Assembly (NCBI GenBank): GCA_902615425.1
Contig: CACMPD010000003.1
Coordinates: forward strand, 1 to 64,000
DNA length: 64,000 nucleotides
Origin: an uncultured Pelagibacteraceae bacterium
GTDB lineage: Bacteria; Pseudomonadota; Alphaproteobacteria; Pelagibacterales; Pelagibacteraceae
Reading direction: 5' to 3'
The notes beneath the pieces were generated by a model. The model ran no database searches and had not been told where the DNA came from. It saw nothing but the letters and a program-made list of their open reading frames with translations. A program made the position numbers and the translations under genes. Positions 10,460 to 19,283 of the stretch are shown in pieces. Position 1 is the stretch's first letter. Every line of letters starts with the position of its first letter.

Positions 10460-11728
10460 TTACGCCGCTGAGGTCTTACTGGGCTTAGATTTATCATCCG
10501 ATTCTGAATGAACTATTATTGGTTGCGATTGACCTTTTACAGATGCAGCATCAACTATGACTTCTTTAATATTTTCTTGACTCGGCAAATCATACATCGT
10601 CTTAAGTAGGATATTTTCTAAAATTGATCTTAAACCTCTTGCTCCTGTTTTTTTTCTAATTGCTTTAAGAGCAATTTCTTTTAGCGCACCTTCTTTAAAA
10701 CTTAGTTTTGCACCATCTAATTTAAATAATTCTTGATATTGTTTTGTTAAAGAATTTTTTGGCTCTTGTAATATTTTAATTAAAGATTTTTCGTCTAAAT
10801 CATCTAAAGTAGCAATCATCGGTAATCGTCCAATAAATTCTGGGATGAGTCCATATCTTAATAAGTCCTCAGGTTCTAAACCTTTCATCCATTCACCAGT
10901 CTTTTTATCTTGTGTATTTTTTACATCAGCACCAAAACCTATTGAGGTTCCCTTGTCTCTTTGTGATATAATTTTATCAAGTCCTGCAAAAGCACCACCA
11001 CAAATAAATAAAATATTTGTTGTATCAACTTGTAAAAATTCTTGCTGAGGATGTTTTCTTCCTCCTTGTGGTGGAACACTTGCTATTGTTCCTTCCATAA
11101 TTTTTAAAAGCGCTTGTTGTACGCCTTCGCCTGATACATCTCTGGTTATAGATGGGTTCTCAGATTTTCTGCTAATTTTATCAACCTCATCTATATAAAC
11201 TATTCCACGTTGTGCTTTTTCAACATTGTAATCTGCAGCTTGTAATAACTTTAGAATAATATTTTCAACATCTTCACCAACATAACCTGCCTCGGTTAAA
11301 GTTGTTGCATCAGCCATTGTAAACGGAACATCTAAAATTCTAGCAAGTGTTTGTGCTAATAATGTTTTTCCACATCCAGTCGGACCAACTAATAGAATAT
11401 TTGATTTAGCAAGTTCTACATTTTTACTTGTCTTATTTTCGTAATTTAGTCTTTTGTAATGATTATGAACTGCAACAGATAAAACTTTTTTTGCGTGAGA
11501 TTGTCCAATTACATAATCATCTAAAACTGAACAAATCTCTTTTGGTGAAGGTAAACCATCTTGATGTTTTACAAAAGTATCTTTGCTCTCCTCTTTGATG
11601 ATATCCATACAAAGTTCAACACACTCATCGCAGATAAAAACAGTTGGGCCTGCAATAAGTTTTCTAACTTCGTGTTGACTCTTTCCGCAGAAAGAACAAT
11701 ATAAAATATTTTTGTTATTTGTATTCAT
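10460..11728 (-). CDS. clpX: ATP-dependent Clp protease ATP-binding subunit ClpX
   Basis: AAA+ unfoldase that feeds substrates to ClpP. The N-terminal zinc-binding domain has four cysteines (CSFCGKS near residue 11, CDECVELC near 33). Walker A is GPTGCGKT (about 115) and Walker B is [10 protein letters not shown]; the pore-loop motif GYVGEDVE and sensor regions are also present. It is 422 aa, the normal length. It lies 89 bp downstream of clpP and upstream of lon, all on the minus strand. The alanine- and serine-rich C-terminal tail is variable in this family. Confidence 0.98.
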   Translation of the reverse strand: MNTNNKNILYCSFCGKSQHEVRKLIAGPTVFICDECVELCMDIIKEESKDTFVKHQDGLPSPKEICSVLDDYVIGQSHAKKVLSVAVHNHYKRLNYENKTSKNVELAKSNILLVGPTGCGKTLLAQTLARILDVPFTMADATTLTEAGYVGEDVENIILKLLQAADYNVEKAQRGIVYIDEVDKISRKSENPSITRDVSGEGVQQALLKIMEGTIASVPPQGGRKHPQQEFLQVDTTNILFICGGAFAGLDKIISQRDKGTSIGFGADVKNTQDKKTGEWMKGLEPEDLLRYGLIPEFIGRLPMIATLDDLDEKSLIKILQEPKNSLTKQYQELFKLDGAKLSFKEGALKEIALKAIRKKTGARGLRSILENILLKTMYDLPSQENIKEVIVDAASVKGQSQPIIVHSESDDKSKPSKTSAA

Positions 11729-11817
11729 AGTTTTTATAACGAATCAATTTAATTACTCTATTATAAGAGACTTATGTTAATCAAGTTTCTAATAATTTGA
11801 TGTCAATATCTTGTGTA

Positions 11818-12429
11818 CTAAGATCTTTTTTCTACCACTTCATCTATCAAGCCAAATGACTTGGCAGCATCAGCGGTCATGAAGTTATCTCTTTCTAGAG
11901 CAGATTTGATTTCGTCTACTGATTTACCTGTATGTTTTGAATAAATTTCATTCAATCTTTTTTTTAAAGATAAAACTTCATTAGCATGAATCTCAATATC
12001 AGTTGCTTGTCCTTGAAATCCAGCAGAGGGTTGATGAACCATTATTCTTGAATTTGGTAATGAAAATCTTTTACCTTTTTTTCCAGCTGAAAGTAAAAAT
12101 GATCCCATTGATGCTGCTTGACCGATACATAATGTGGAAATATCTGGCTTTACATATTGCATTGTATCGTAGATACCAAGACCCGCTGTTACTAACCCAC
12201 CAGGACTATTAATATATAAATAAATTTCTTTTTTAGGGTCTTCTGCCTCCAAAAATAAAAGTTGAGCAGTAACTAGAGAAGCAACATTATCGTTAATTTG
12301 TCCTGTTAAAAAAATTATTCTCTCTTTTAACAATCTTGAGTAAATATCATACGCCCTTTCTCCCTTACTTGATTGTTCAACAACCATAGGGACTAACGTG
12401 CTCATGTGTTCTGATATTTTATTTGTCAT
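11818..12429 (-). CDS. clpP: ATP-dependent Clp protease proteolytic subunit ClpP
   Basis: Serine protease that forms the tetradecameric barrel used by ClpX. The catalytic serine lies in GQAASMGS (about residue 107) and the histidine in MVHQPSAG (about 132). The substrate-strand motif YINSPGG is present near residue 72. It is 203 aa, typical. It sits between tig and clpX in the classic tig-clpP-clpX-lon order, 32 bp after the tig stop. Confidence 0.98.
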   Translation of the reverse strand: MTNKISEHMSTLVPMVVEQSSKGERAYDIYSRLLKERIIFLTGQINDNVASLVTAQLLFLEAEDPKKEIYLYINSPGGLVTAGLGIYDTMQYVKPDISTLCIGQAASMGSFLLSAGKKGKRFSLPNSRIMVHQPSAGFQGQATDIEIHANEVLSLKKRLNEIYSKHTGKSVDEIKSALERDNFMTADAAKSFGLIDEVVEKRS

Positions 12430-12461
12430 AAGTTGATTCGTTTTACTTATACAACTTGGGA

Positions 12462-13895
12462 TTACTTTTTACTAACTTTTTTTGTTTTTTTAACTGGTGA
12501 CTTTGTTTTTGAGGTTTTTGTTTTAGTTTTGTTCGTTGTAGGTTTTTTAGTCTCAACCTTCTTTTCGGTTTTTTCTTTGCCCTCATTTGTATGACTATAT
12601 TCTTGCATTTGAGATTGTTTTAAAATTTTTTCTGCTTCTTCTTTTGAAACTTCTTTCTTGTTTGGTTTTGCTTTTTCTTTTATTAATTTTAAAATTTTTT
12701 CTTCGTAGACTGTGCCTCTCAAGCTAGATAATGCTGAAGGATTTTTTTGATAAAAATCCATGACCATTTTTTCTTGACCTGGCATCATTCTAATTTGTTT
12801 TTGAACTTCAGCTTGTAGTTCCTGTTCTGTTACCTTAATTTGATTTTGCTCACCAAATTCATTTAAAACTAATCCAACTTTAATTCTTTTTTTCGCTATT
12901 TCTTCAAAATTTTTCCTACTTTTTTTTGCATCTTCTTCGGACATTCCTTGAGAAAGTATCTTTACTTCTTCATCAATCAGATTCTCAGGAATTTGAGTAA
13001 TTTTAAATTTTTCTATCTCTTTTAAAATTTGATTTTTAGAGAAACGCTCAAGAGAATTTTTATATTCATCATTTATTTGTTTTGAAATTAAAGATTTTAG
13101 GTCTGTCAAATCTTTTGCACCAAAATTTTTTGCAAATTCATCATCGATTTTTACTGGTTCAGGATTTTTTAATATAGTTATTTTGCATTTAAATTTTGCT
13201 TTTTTATTTATTAATTCTTTTTCAGGAAAGTTTTCAGGCAAAGTGGCTTCAACAGTTTTTTCATCACCTACTTTGACACCCATTAGTTGTTTATCAAAAT
13301 TTTTTAAAAATAAATCTTTACCCAAAGTTAATTGTGTATTTTTACCTTCACCACCTTTAAATGGCTTGTCATCAATAGTGGCATTATAATCAAAAGCTAC
13401 CAAATCACCTTCTTTTGCAATTGAGTCTTTTGGAGCTTCTTTAAAGTTTGGTTGATTTTTTGCTATTTCTTTTATTCTTTTATCTGCCTCAGTTTCATCT
13501 ATTTTTACTAAATACTCATCAAACTTAATATTTTCTATTGGTTTTACCTCAACCTTTGGAAGCTCTGTAACTGAAATAATATATTCAAGATCTTTATCTT
13601 CTCCATAAGTTTTTAGATCTAATTTTGGTTGACCCGCAGGTTTGATATTATTTTCTTGCAATGCTTTGGTTGAAGAGTCTTTAATAACCTTATCTAAGAC
13701 TTCACCAAAAACTGCTTTTCCAAATTGTCTTTTTAAAATTTCCTTTGGTACTTTTCCAGGTCTAAAACCTTTAAGGTTAACAGTTCCTTTAATTTCTTCA
13801 TACCTTTGATCCATGTGAGTATTCATAGTTTTTTTATCTATGAATACTTTTAAATCTTTGTTTAAACCTTTTTTATTTTCTATCGTTACTTTCAT
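12462..13895 (-). CDS. tig: Trigger factor with lysine-rich C-terminal tail
   Basis: Ribosome-associated chaperone and peptidyl-prolyl isomerase. The N-terminal ribosome-binding signature [17 protein letters not shown] is near residue 44. The FKBP-type isomerase domain (about 150-245) shows [22 protein letters not shown]. The helical C-terminal domain follows. At 477 aa it is longer than the usual ~430 aa because of a low-complexity tail after about residue 425, dominated by Lys, Thr and Ser. The tail is probably lineage-specific. tig is the first gene of the tig-clpP-clpX-lon block, with tRNA-Leu just upstream. Confidence 0.97.
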   Translation of the reverse strand: MKVTIENKKGLNKDLKVFIDKKTMNTHMDQRYEEIKGTVNLKGFRPGKVPKEILKRQFGKAVFGEVLDKVIKDSSTKALQENNIKPAGQPKLDLKTYGEDKDLEYIISVTELPKVEVKPIENIKFDEYLVKIDETEADKRIKEIAKNQPNFKEAPKDSIAKEGDLVAFDYNATIDDKPFKGGEGKNTQLTLGKDLFLKNFDKQLMGVKVGDEKTVEATLPENFPEKELINKKAKFKCKITILKNPEPVKIDDEFAKNFGAKDLTDLKSLISKQINDEYKNSLERFSKNQILKEIEKFKITQIPENLIDEEVKILSQGMSEEDAKKSRKNFEEIAKKRIKVGLVLNEFGEQNQIKVTEQELQAEVQKQIRMMPGQEKMVMDFYQKNPSALSSLRGTVYEEKILKLIKEKAKPNKKEVSKEEAEKILKQSQMQEYSHTNEGKEKTEKKVETKKPTTNKTKTKTSKTKSPVKKTKKVSKK

Positions 13896-13905
13896 AATTC
13901 ATTGA

Positions 13906-13990
13906 TGGTAGGGCGAAAAGGACTCGAACCTTCACAGATTACTCTATCGGTTCCTAAGACCGACGCGTCTACCAATTCCGCCATCGCCCC
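13906..13990 (-). tRNA. tRNA-Leu (TAG)
   Basis: An 85-nt class II tRNA with a long variable arm (TAGAGTAATCTGTG region). The acceptor GGGGCGA pairs with TCGCCCT and the encoded end is ACCA. The anticodon loop CTTAGGA gives anticodon TAG, which reads CUN leucine codons. It lies 10 bases upstream of tig on the same strand, so read-through into tig is possible. Confidence 0.97.
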
Positions 13991-14004
13991 ACAAATCTTG
14001 AGGT

Positions 14005-14033
14005 TTTATATATTATTGAAACTATTTGTCCAA
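14005..14033 (-). promoter_or_regulatory. Sigma-70-like promoter for tRNA-Leu
   Basis: The minus strand reads TTGGAC, a 17-base spacer, then TATAAA, ending 14 bases before the tRNA-Leu 5' end. The spacing fits a tRNA promoter that may also supply tig. Inference from sequence only. Confidence 0.5.
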
Positions 14034-14070
14034 TGACATTTATTGTAAAATTTATAATTTTTCCTCTATA

Positions 14071-14331
14071 ATGATTATTATGATTGTTTCACCTTGTATA
14101 AGTATTTGTAAAACTGATCCTAAAACTGGATATTGTTATGGCTGTGGCAGAAATAATGATGAAAAAAAAACTTGGAAACAAGAGGATACTTCAGATCAAT
14201 GGAAAATAGAAAATCTTAAAACAATTAAGGCTAGATTGTCTGGATGGCAATTAGAAAGTTTTGAAGAGTCCTATACATATAAAATTGAAAATGGTATTTC
14301 TCTTTTTAAAAAAAATTTAAAAAATGAGTAG
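14071..14331 (+). CDS. DUF1289 family small Cys-rich protein
   Basis: The N-terminus MIIMIVSPCISICKTDPKTGYCYGCGRN matches the DUF1289 signature of spaced cysteines (CxxxC...CxGCGR), probably a small metal-binding knuckle; the function of the family is not established. I start at the ATG at 14071 rather than the upstream TTG of the ORF track because the Cys motif normally begins within about 10 residues of the start. A second ATG nine bases further on is also possible. The rest (KTIKARLSGWQ) is typical of the family. The stop overlaps the next small ORF by 8 nt. Confidence 0.8.
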   Translation: MIIMIVSPCISICKTDPKTGYCYGCGRNNDEKKTWKQEDTSDQWKIENLKTIKARLSGWQLESFEESYTYKIENGISLFKKNLKNE

Positions 14332-14497
14332 AACTACAATAGTATCAATTATTTATATAATAGGCCTTATCTTTGGAGCTGTATTTCTTAAAATATGGAG
14401 TGCAGACACCAATGTATATAAAGGTCTTTTAGGACTTGGCTGGACAGCTATATTTTTAATAAGTTTATTTTTAGCTGACAAACATGAAAAAAGTTAA
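14324..14497 (+). CDS. Small two-helix membrane protein (57 aa)
   Basis: A complete ATG-to-stop frame overlapping both neighbours: by 8 nt with the DUF1289 gene and by 14 nt with the next secreted-protein gene. It has two hydrophobic segments (about residues 5-22 and 36-52) separated by a short polar loop, and ends ADKHEKS. Overlap on both sides strongly suggests it is translated as part of a three-gene operon. It was too short for the ORF track. No family recognised. Confidence 0.6.
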   Translation: MSRTTIVSIIYIIGLIFGAVFLKIWSADTNVYKGLLGLGWTAIFLISLFLADKHEKS

Positions 14498-14906
14498 ATA
14501 TTTTATCATTTTTTTATTATTCATTTTACCCATCCAAAATTTAAGATCTGAGATCATAGTAATGAGTTCTTGTGACGACAAACAAGATGAGTTTTTAAAG
14601 AATGAATACATACTTAATTTGAATGAATTAATCATGGTCAGAAACTATGTATACAAAGAAAAAACTTATCAAAAATACAGATTAACTGATCTTAGTGTAA
14701 AGAAATCTAACTCATATGTAAGAAATATTTACGAGGAAAATGGAAAAATTTTAACTCACAAACATGGATATCCACAATTTTATACTCAAATACTTTTTGA
14801 AAAAGGCAAACAAGAAGTTTATATGAAAACTGTTTTAAATGATGAAGAGGGAATTTCTAAGATTTCTACATGTAAAAAAGTTGAAAAATTCGATAGTGAA
14901 AGTTAA
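14484..14906 (+). CDS. Hypothetical secreted protein (140 aa)
   Basis: Begins with a clear signal peptide (MKKVKYFIIFLLFILPIQNLRS, cleavage probably near residue 22), so the mature part of about 118 aa is exported. The mature region has two cysteines (SSCDD near 30, STCKK near 130) that could form a disulfide across the domain. No family recognised. It is the last gene of a three-gene overlapping unit with DUF1289 and the 57-aa membrane protein, and its stop overlaps that of the convergent 41-aa basic ORF. Confidence 0.7.
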   Translation: MKKVKYFIIFLLFILPIQNLRSEIIVMSSCDDKQDEFLKNEYILNLNELIMVRNYVYKEKTYQKYRLTDLSVKKSNSYVRNIYEENGKILTHKHGYPQFYTQILFEKGKQEVYMKTVLNDEEGISKISTCKKVEKFDSES

Positions 14907-15028
14907 TTTTTTTTACCTTTTTTTGTAAAGTTTCTTTTTTTTTGACCAAATCGACTTTGAGTAATGTTACTTCTGTGTCTAGCATAAGCTTGTTTTTGTG
15001 CTTGTTTCATTGCTCTTTTTGATGACAT
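14903..15028 (-). CDS. Basic microprotein (41 aa)
   Basis: A 41-codon ATG-to-stop frame just 14 bp downstream of the methyltransferase gene on the same strand. The product (MSSKRAMKQAQKQAYARHRS... ending KKGKKN) is very rich in Lys, Arg and Gln with no hydrophobic core, which suggests a nucleic-acid- or ribosome-associated peptide. The stop overlaps the convergent gene's stop by 2-3 nt. Too short for the ORF track. Homologues cannot be checked here. Confidence 0.5.
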   Translation of the reverse strand: MSSKRAMKQAQKQAYARHRSNITQSRFGQKKRNFTKKGKKN

Positions 15029-15042
15029 AAAATTAATTAATT

Positions 15043-15975
15043 TTATTTTTTACAGATAACACAAATTCTACCCATAAATAACTCATCCAAGTATTTTATA
15101 AAAACAAGTGGATAAAATAAAAAACTTAATAATTTAAAAAATATTTTTTTAGATCTTCTTCCATCTGTTAATATTGGTCTTTTTATCCATTTCACATTTG
15201 ACCAATTATTTTTCTCCAATATTTTTTCAAATTTTCTGATAGAGGTTCCATTTAAAGTTGGAAGCTTTTCCCATTCTTCCAAGTTAAATTTTTCTCCATT
15301 GTACCACTTTGCAGAGTCTCCTCGTTCTTTTAAAATTTCATAGTAATTTTTTGAAACTTTATCAGAATTAAAAAACCAATGAATACATGGAAGGTTTGTG
15401 ACAAAATTTAAATGAGACTCGAATGGTTGAAGAAATTGTGGAAAAACAGCTAATAAACTTCCACCAGGTTTCAAAACCCTATAGCATTCATCCATTGTAA
15501 TTTTTAAATTTTGGACATGTTCAAAAGTGTCTGTACTTACGACAAAGTCAAAAAAATTGTCTTGATAAGGTAATTTTTCTCCAATACCAATTTTAAAATC
15601 AGCGTTAATTTTTTTTTCTGATGCAAACTCATCAGCTGCTACTTTAAAGATAGGGTTAATATCTATTCCATAAGCTTTTTCCAATTCATAATTTTCATAC
15701 CAAGCTGATAATCTTCCACCAGTAAAACAACCTAAGTCTAGTAAAGTTTTATCTTTAAGCGTTTTAGGATCTAAATTTTTTAAAAAATAATTTTCCATCC
15801 ACGAAAATTTTTTATCTTTTTCAATATCATATCGTGCCATACAAGTGGCTTTCCTAATCTCTTTCTTTTTAGTCTCGGTATTTTTTAAATAAATATCGTG
15901 ATTAAAAACCTCCCAATTTTCAAAATTTTTCTCTGATGGAAAGGTTTGAAATGTTTTCATTAAAAATTTAATCAT
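15043..15975 (-). CDS. Class I SAM-dependent methyltransferase
   Basis: A Rossmann-fold methyltransferase: motif I is LLDLGCFTGGRLSAW (about residues 98-112), followed by the acidic residue in YGIDINP, and the post-core segment DFVVSTDTFEHVQNLKITMDECYRVLKPGGSLLAVFP (about 160-196) matches the Methyltransf_11 type. The substrate is not predictable. The C-terminus has a hydrophobic stretch (KLLSFLFYPLVFIKYL), so it may be membrane-associated. It is 310 aa. A second Met at residue 6 is an alternative start. It lies 6 nt after the histidine phosphatase gene. Confidence 0.85.
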   Translation of the reverse strand: MIKFLMKTFQTFPSEKNFENWEVFNHDIYLKNTETKKKEIRKATCMARYDIEKDKKFSWMENYFLKNLDPKTLKDKTLLDLGCFTGGRLSAWYENYELEKAYGIDINPIFKVAADEFASEKKINADFKIGIGEKLPYQDNFFDFVVSTDTFEHVQNLKITMDECYRVLKPGGSLLAVFPQFLQPFESHLNFVTNLPCIHWFFNSDKVSKNYYEILKERGDSAKWYNGEKFNLEEWEKLPTLNGTSIRKFEKILEKNNWSNVKWIKRPILTDGRRSKKIFFKLLSFLFYPLVFIKYLDELFMGRICVICKK

Positions 15976-15981
15976 AAAATG

Positions 15982-16539
15982 CTAATTTATATTAGATATA
16001 CTACCAATCAATTTAAAATTCATATCTGAGATTACAATTTCGCCAGACGATGGTGCATAGTCTAAAATTTCAAGAATGACAACATAATGTGTAACAAAAA
16101 TCAAATTTTTCTTTTTATCCCATTTATCTATATAAGATCTAAGATTTTTAATTTGTAAATTCTTATTTTTTTTAAATTTTTCACTAAAAAAAGAATTGAG
16201 AAATTTTTCTGTTTTATATTCAGAGAAAGCAATAGAGGCTGTTTCTTTGCAACGACACCACTCGCTTGAAATCACCTCTTTAATTGGAATTTTCTCTTTA
16301 TTAAAAAAATTACCAATTTGTTTTGCTTGTTCTCTTCCAACTTCATTCAAATTTCTTTGCGTTTCACAGTTTAAGATATTAAAATTTTCTGGATCCCCAC
16401 CTCCAGGCGCAAGTGCATGTCTGATAAATATAATTTTACCCCCATTTTTAAGTTCATTGATTAAATTCTTATTTGATTCAGCTTTAATCGTTGTAGTTAA
16501 AGATATAAAAATGATAAATAAAATTTTTATTAATTTCAT
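15982..16539 (-). CDS. Secreted histidine phosphatase family protein
   Basis: Has a signal peptide (MKLIKILFIIFISLTTTIKA) followed by a phosphoglycerate-mutase-like domain. The catalytic histidine is in IIFIRHALAPGGGDP (about residue 37-51). This is RHA rather than the usual RHG. The second histidine is in VTHYVVILEIL near residue 150, and EVISSEWCRCKETA carries the arginine/glutamate region. It is 185 aa and predicted periplasmic. The substrate is unknown. The start lies only 2 nt from the start of the divergent uracil-DNA glycosylase gene. Confidence 0.8.
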   Translation of the reverse strand: MKLIKILFIIFISLTTTIKAESNKNLINELKNGGKIIFIRHALAPGGGDPENFNILNCETQRNLNEVGREQAKQIGNFFNKEKIPIKEVISSEWCRCKETASIAFSEYKTEKFLNSFFSEKFKKNKNLQIKNLRSYIDKWDKKKNLIFVTHYVVILEILDYAPSSGEIVISDMNFKLIGSISNIN

Positions 16540-16541
16540 TT

Positions 16542-17222
16542 ATGAATATTAAATTTAAAAAATTAAATAACACAATAATTAAATGTAAAAAATGTCCACG
16601 TTTATCAAATTTCATAAAAAAAATTTCATTAGAAAAACGAAAACAAAATAAAAATGAAAAGTATTGGGGAAAACCTGTAACTGGTTTTGGTGAAGTCAAT
16701 GCAAAATTAATGATTATAGGTTTGGCGCCTGCGGCTCATGGAGGAACTAGAACAGGAAGAGCTTTTACTGGAGATAAATCAGGCGATTTTTTATTCAAAA
16801 GTCTCCATAAGGTAAATATATCTAATCAAAATTTCTCTGAAAAAAAAGGCGATGGATTAAAACTTAAATCTACCTACATAACAAATATATTAAAATGTGT
16901 GCCTCCTGAAGACAAACCTAAAAATGATGAATTAATCAAATGCTCAAATTATTTTATTAGTGAATTAGAACAATTAAAAAAGCTTAAAGTAATTGTTGCG
17001 TTAGGTAAGGTAGCTTTTGATAATTGTCTAAAAATTTACAAAAAGAAATTTAATATTAATAAAAAATTTGAATTTAAACACGGAAAAAAATATTTACTAC
17101 CCGATAATAAAATATTAATTGCTTGCTATCATCCTAGCCCTAGAAATGTTAATACTAAAGTTATAACACCTTTAATGATTAACAATTTGTTTAAAAAAGC
17201 AAAAAAATTTTCTACACTTTAA
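16542..17222 (+). CDS. Uracil-DNA glycosylase, family 5 (UDGb-like)
   Basis: Base-excision repair enzyme that removes uracil from DNA. The N-terminal Cys pair CKKCPRL (about residue 12) begins the iron-sulfur cluster binding set, motif A is IGLAPAAHGGTRTGRAFTGDKSG (about 60-82) and motif B is CYHPSPRN near residue 197. The AHG.TRTGR.FTGD pattern points to family 5 rather than family 4. A cysteine in ILKCVPPEDKPKNDE near 125 is the third likely ligand. It is 226 aa, normal length. It overlaps the 3' end of ybgC by 11 nt. Confidence 0.9.
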   Translation: MNIKFKKLNNTIIKCKKCPRLSNFIKKISLEKRKQNKNEKYWGKPVTGFGEVNAKLMIIGLAPAAHGGTRTGRAFTGDKSGDFLFKSLHKVNISNQNFSEKKGDGLKLKSTYITNILKCVPPEDKPKNDELIKCSNYFISELEQLKKLKVIVALGKVAFDNCLKIYKKKFNINKKFEFKHGKKYLLPDNKILIACYHPSPRNVNTKVITPLMINNLFKKAKKFSTL

Positions 17223-17634
17223 TTGTGTCACAAAAGTAAGGTTTAAATTTTGAGTATATATCTTCAGGTATTTTAACTGGCTTACCGTCTTTATTTATGA
17301 AAACTAAATGAACTTGTGCTTCAACTATAATATCTTCACCTTTTGTAATTATTTGGTTCATAAAGAAAGAGGTTTTAGTTATAGATTTAACAAAAGATCT
17401 GATAGTTAATTCATCTTCTAAAAATGCTGATTTTTTATATTCAATGTTACAAGACTTGACGATTATTAACGAACCAAATTGTTCTTGAACTTTCTTATTA
17501 CTAAAACCTATTGAAAATAGAGCCTCTGTTCTTGCTCTTTCCAAGTACTTTAAATAATTAGCATAATAAACCACTCCACCAGAGTCTGTATCCTCATAAT
17601 AAACTTTTAATTTGTGAAAAAAATTTTCATGCAT
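17212..17634 (-). CDS. ybgC: Acyl-CoA thioesterase YbgC family
   Basis: A hotdog-fold thioesterase, usually associated with the Tol-Pal envelope system. The N-terminal motif VYYEDTDSGGVVYYANYLKYLERARTEAL (about residues 11-39) carries the catalytic Asp and is diagnostic for YbgC. The enzyme acts on short-chain acyl-CoAs or acyl-ACPs in the cytosol. The length of 140 aa is typical. No tol genes lie nearby in this window, so the usual ybgC-tolQRA linkage is absent on this side. Confidence 0.93.
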   Translation of the reverse strand: MHENFFHKLKVYYEDTDSGGVVYYANYLKYLERARTEALFSIGFSNKKVQEQFGSLIIVKSCNIEYKKSAFLEDELTIRSFVKSITKTSFFMNQIITKGEDIIVEAQVHLVFINKDGKPVKIPEDIYSKFKPYFCDTIKV

Positions 17635-17658
17635 AAGAAAATTATATCAAATAATTTT

Positions 17659-18309
17659 CTAATTTGCTGAAAAATAGATATTTTGAAAATATGCTATAGC
17701 TTTCATTTTAGAATTATCGGTATCAGACATGATAGCTAACCCATCTAATTCATTTACATCTAAATCGTGGAATTTTTTAAAATCTTCTTTGACATTTGCT
17801 TTAACAGTAACCCACTGATTGAGATTATTTTTGGTTGTAGATAAAACATTATCTATTGATTTTTTGGTATAAGGGCTTGGTGAACTAAATCCAATTTCGT
17901 TGTTACTTGAAAAGACATAATTTATTGCCCTATTAGAAAGCGGTGTTGCACCAGTCTTTTTTACTGCAAATACTCTGGCTGCAAAATCATGTCCTTTTTT
18001 TGTATTTTCTTTTATCCCAGATAAATCTTTTTCAACTTTCCATGTAATATTGATAAAAGGTGTCTTATTAAGGTCAATTTTCACTTCTTTTCCTAAACCA
18101 GAGGCAGCATTATCAGCAACTGATTTTAAAAAATTGCCATTTTCATTAGATCCAACTGAGTAATTTGTCTTATTGTCCGCACCTCTCACCTTTCTGACCT
18201 CAAGTTGTGAAAGTTCAGCTTCGGTAAATTCAAATACTTTTATTTCACTAGCTACACCAATCTCAATTAATAAAAAGAGGCTTATTAAAAGTTTAAAAAT
18301 TATTTTCAT
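17659..18309 (-). CDS. DUF3047 family secreted protein
   Basis: A signal peptide (MKIIFKLLISLFLLIEIGVAS) is followed by a domain matching DUF3047: FINITWKVEKDLSGIK..., the HDFAARVFAVKKTG segment and the INYVFSSN segment. The family is widespread in proteobacteria and of unknown function; it may bind a carbohydrate-like ligand, but this is inference. It is 216 aa, usual length. Monocistronic between ybgC and a convergent small ORF. Confidence 0.75.
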   Translation of the reverse strand: MKIIFKLLISLFLLIEIGVASEIKVFEFTEAELSQLEVRKVRGADNKTNYSVGSNENGNFLKSVADNAASGLGKEVKIDLNKTPFINITWKVEKDLSGIKENTKKGHDFAARVFAVKKTGATPLSNRAINYVFSSNNEIGFSSPSPYTKKSIDNVLSTTKNNLNQWVTVKANVKEDFKKFHDLDVNELDGLAIMSDTDNSKMKAIAYFQNIYFSAN

Positions 18310-18392
18310 AAGTTTTTAAAAAAAATTGTTAATACATTATTTTGACAAAATTTAAACAATCAAAAATCAATTTCTATTCGTATATATAAATT

Positions 18393-18530
18393 ATGAAGAC
18401 AATATCCATTTTTATCTTATTAATTTACTGGTCAATAATGATTTTTGCTCCAGTGATGTCAAAAGATGTAAAATTTAGCAGGGCCAAACTAAATCAAACA
18501 AAGATAGTAGAGATAAAACCAAGAGGTTAA
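18393..18530 (+). CDS. Small secreted or membrane-anchored protein (45 aa)
   Basis: A 45-codon ATG-to-stop frame in the gap between DUF3047 and the SDR gene. It begins MKTISIFILLIYWSIMIFAPVM, a signal peptide or membrane anchor, followed by a basic tail ending VEIKPRG. The stop overlaps the convergent SDR stop by 4 nt. It lies divergent from the DUF3047 gene with about 83 bp between starts, enough for two promoters. Function unknown; moderate evidence that it is real. Confidence 0.45.
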   Translation: MKTISIFILLIYWSIMIFAPVMSKDVKFSRAKLNQTKIVEIKPRG

Positions 18531-19279
18531 TAGGTCGAACGACCCCCACTGATATCAAAAACTGCTGCAGTTGAGAATGTATTCTCCTCTGAAGATAACC
18601 AACAGACTAAAGAGGTAAATTCTTCGACCTCAAGAAATCGTCCTCTTGGCACTTTTGATAACATTCTTTGGACGTGTTCTTTGCTCATTTGGTCCAAAAT
18701 TCTGGTTTTAGCACCTGCAGGAGTAACAGCATTTACTGCTATATTCTTATCCGCAAGCTCTTTACCTAATGATTTTGTTAGTCCAATTGCTCCAGCTTTT
18801 CCAACGCTATAAGCACTAGCGTTTGCATTGCCATCTTTACCTGCTACTGAGGCAACATTAACTATCCTACCATAATTATTTTTGATCATATTCGGCACAA
18901 TTGTTCGACAACAATTAAAAGTACCCATTAAATTTATATCAACAACCTTTTTCCACATCTCAATATCATATTCCCACAAAGTTGCTGTTGGACCAGTAAT
19001 ACCAGCGTTATTAATCAATATATCAATATTTTTTTGCTCAGTGATTTCTTGCACACATTCTTCAACTTTTGAGTAATTTGAAATATCAACAATATAAGAA
19101 CTTAGATTGGGACTTTTAATATCTTCAATCGCTTTTTCGACCATTTTCTTATCATTGTCCCAGATAATCACACTCGCACCCGACCTTATTAATCTTTTTG
19201 TAATGTCTAAACCAAAGCCTTGTGCACCGCCAGTAACAATTGCAGTTCTGCCTTTAAAATCAAAAGAAATTTTATCCAT
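18527..19279 (-). CDS. SDR family oxidoreductase (FabG-like)
   Basis: Short-chain dehydrogenase: cofactor motif TGGAQGFG (about residues 16-23), NNAG motif near 90, catalytic Ser in VNVASVAG (about 141) and Tyr/Lys in YSVGKAG (about 155-161). The C-terminus DISGGRSTY is typical. It resembles 3-oxoacyl-ACP reductase and sugar/polyol dehydrogenases; the substrate is not resolved. It is 250 aa. It lies 4 bp downstream of an NCS1 permease gene and downstream of the TRAP genes, which suggests it acts on an imported substrate. Confidence 0.88.
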   Translation of the reverse strand: MDKISFDFKGRTAIVTGGAQGFGLDITKRLIRSGASVIIWDNDKKMVEKAIEDIKSPNLSSYIVDISNYSKVEECVQEITEQKNIDILINNAGITGPTATLWEYDIEMWKKVVDINLMGTFNCCRTIVPNMIKNNYGRIVNVASVAGKDGNANASAYSVGKAGAIGLTKSLGKELADKNIAVNAVTPAGAKTRILDQMSKEHVQRMLSKVPRGRFLEVEEFTSLVCWLSSEENTFSTAAVFDISGGRSTY

Positions 19280-19283
19280 AAAA

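Noticed and set aside
16484-16699. 71-aa minus-strand ORF spanning the divergent phosphatase/UDGb start region
   Set aside because: Overlaps the starts of two well-supported genes and has no domain; treated as a shadow ORF.
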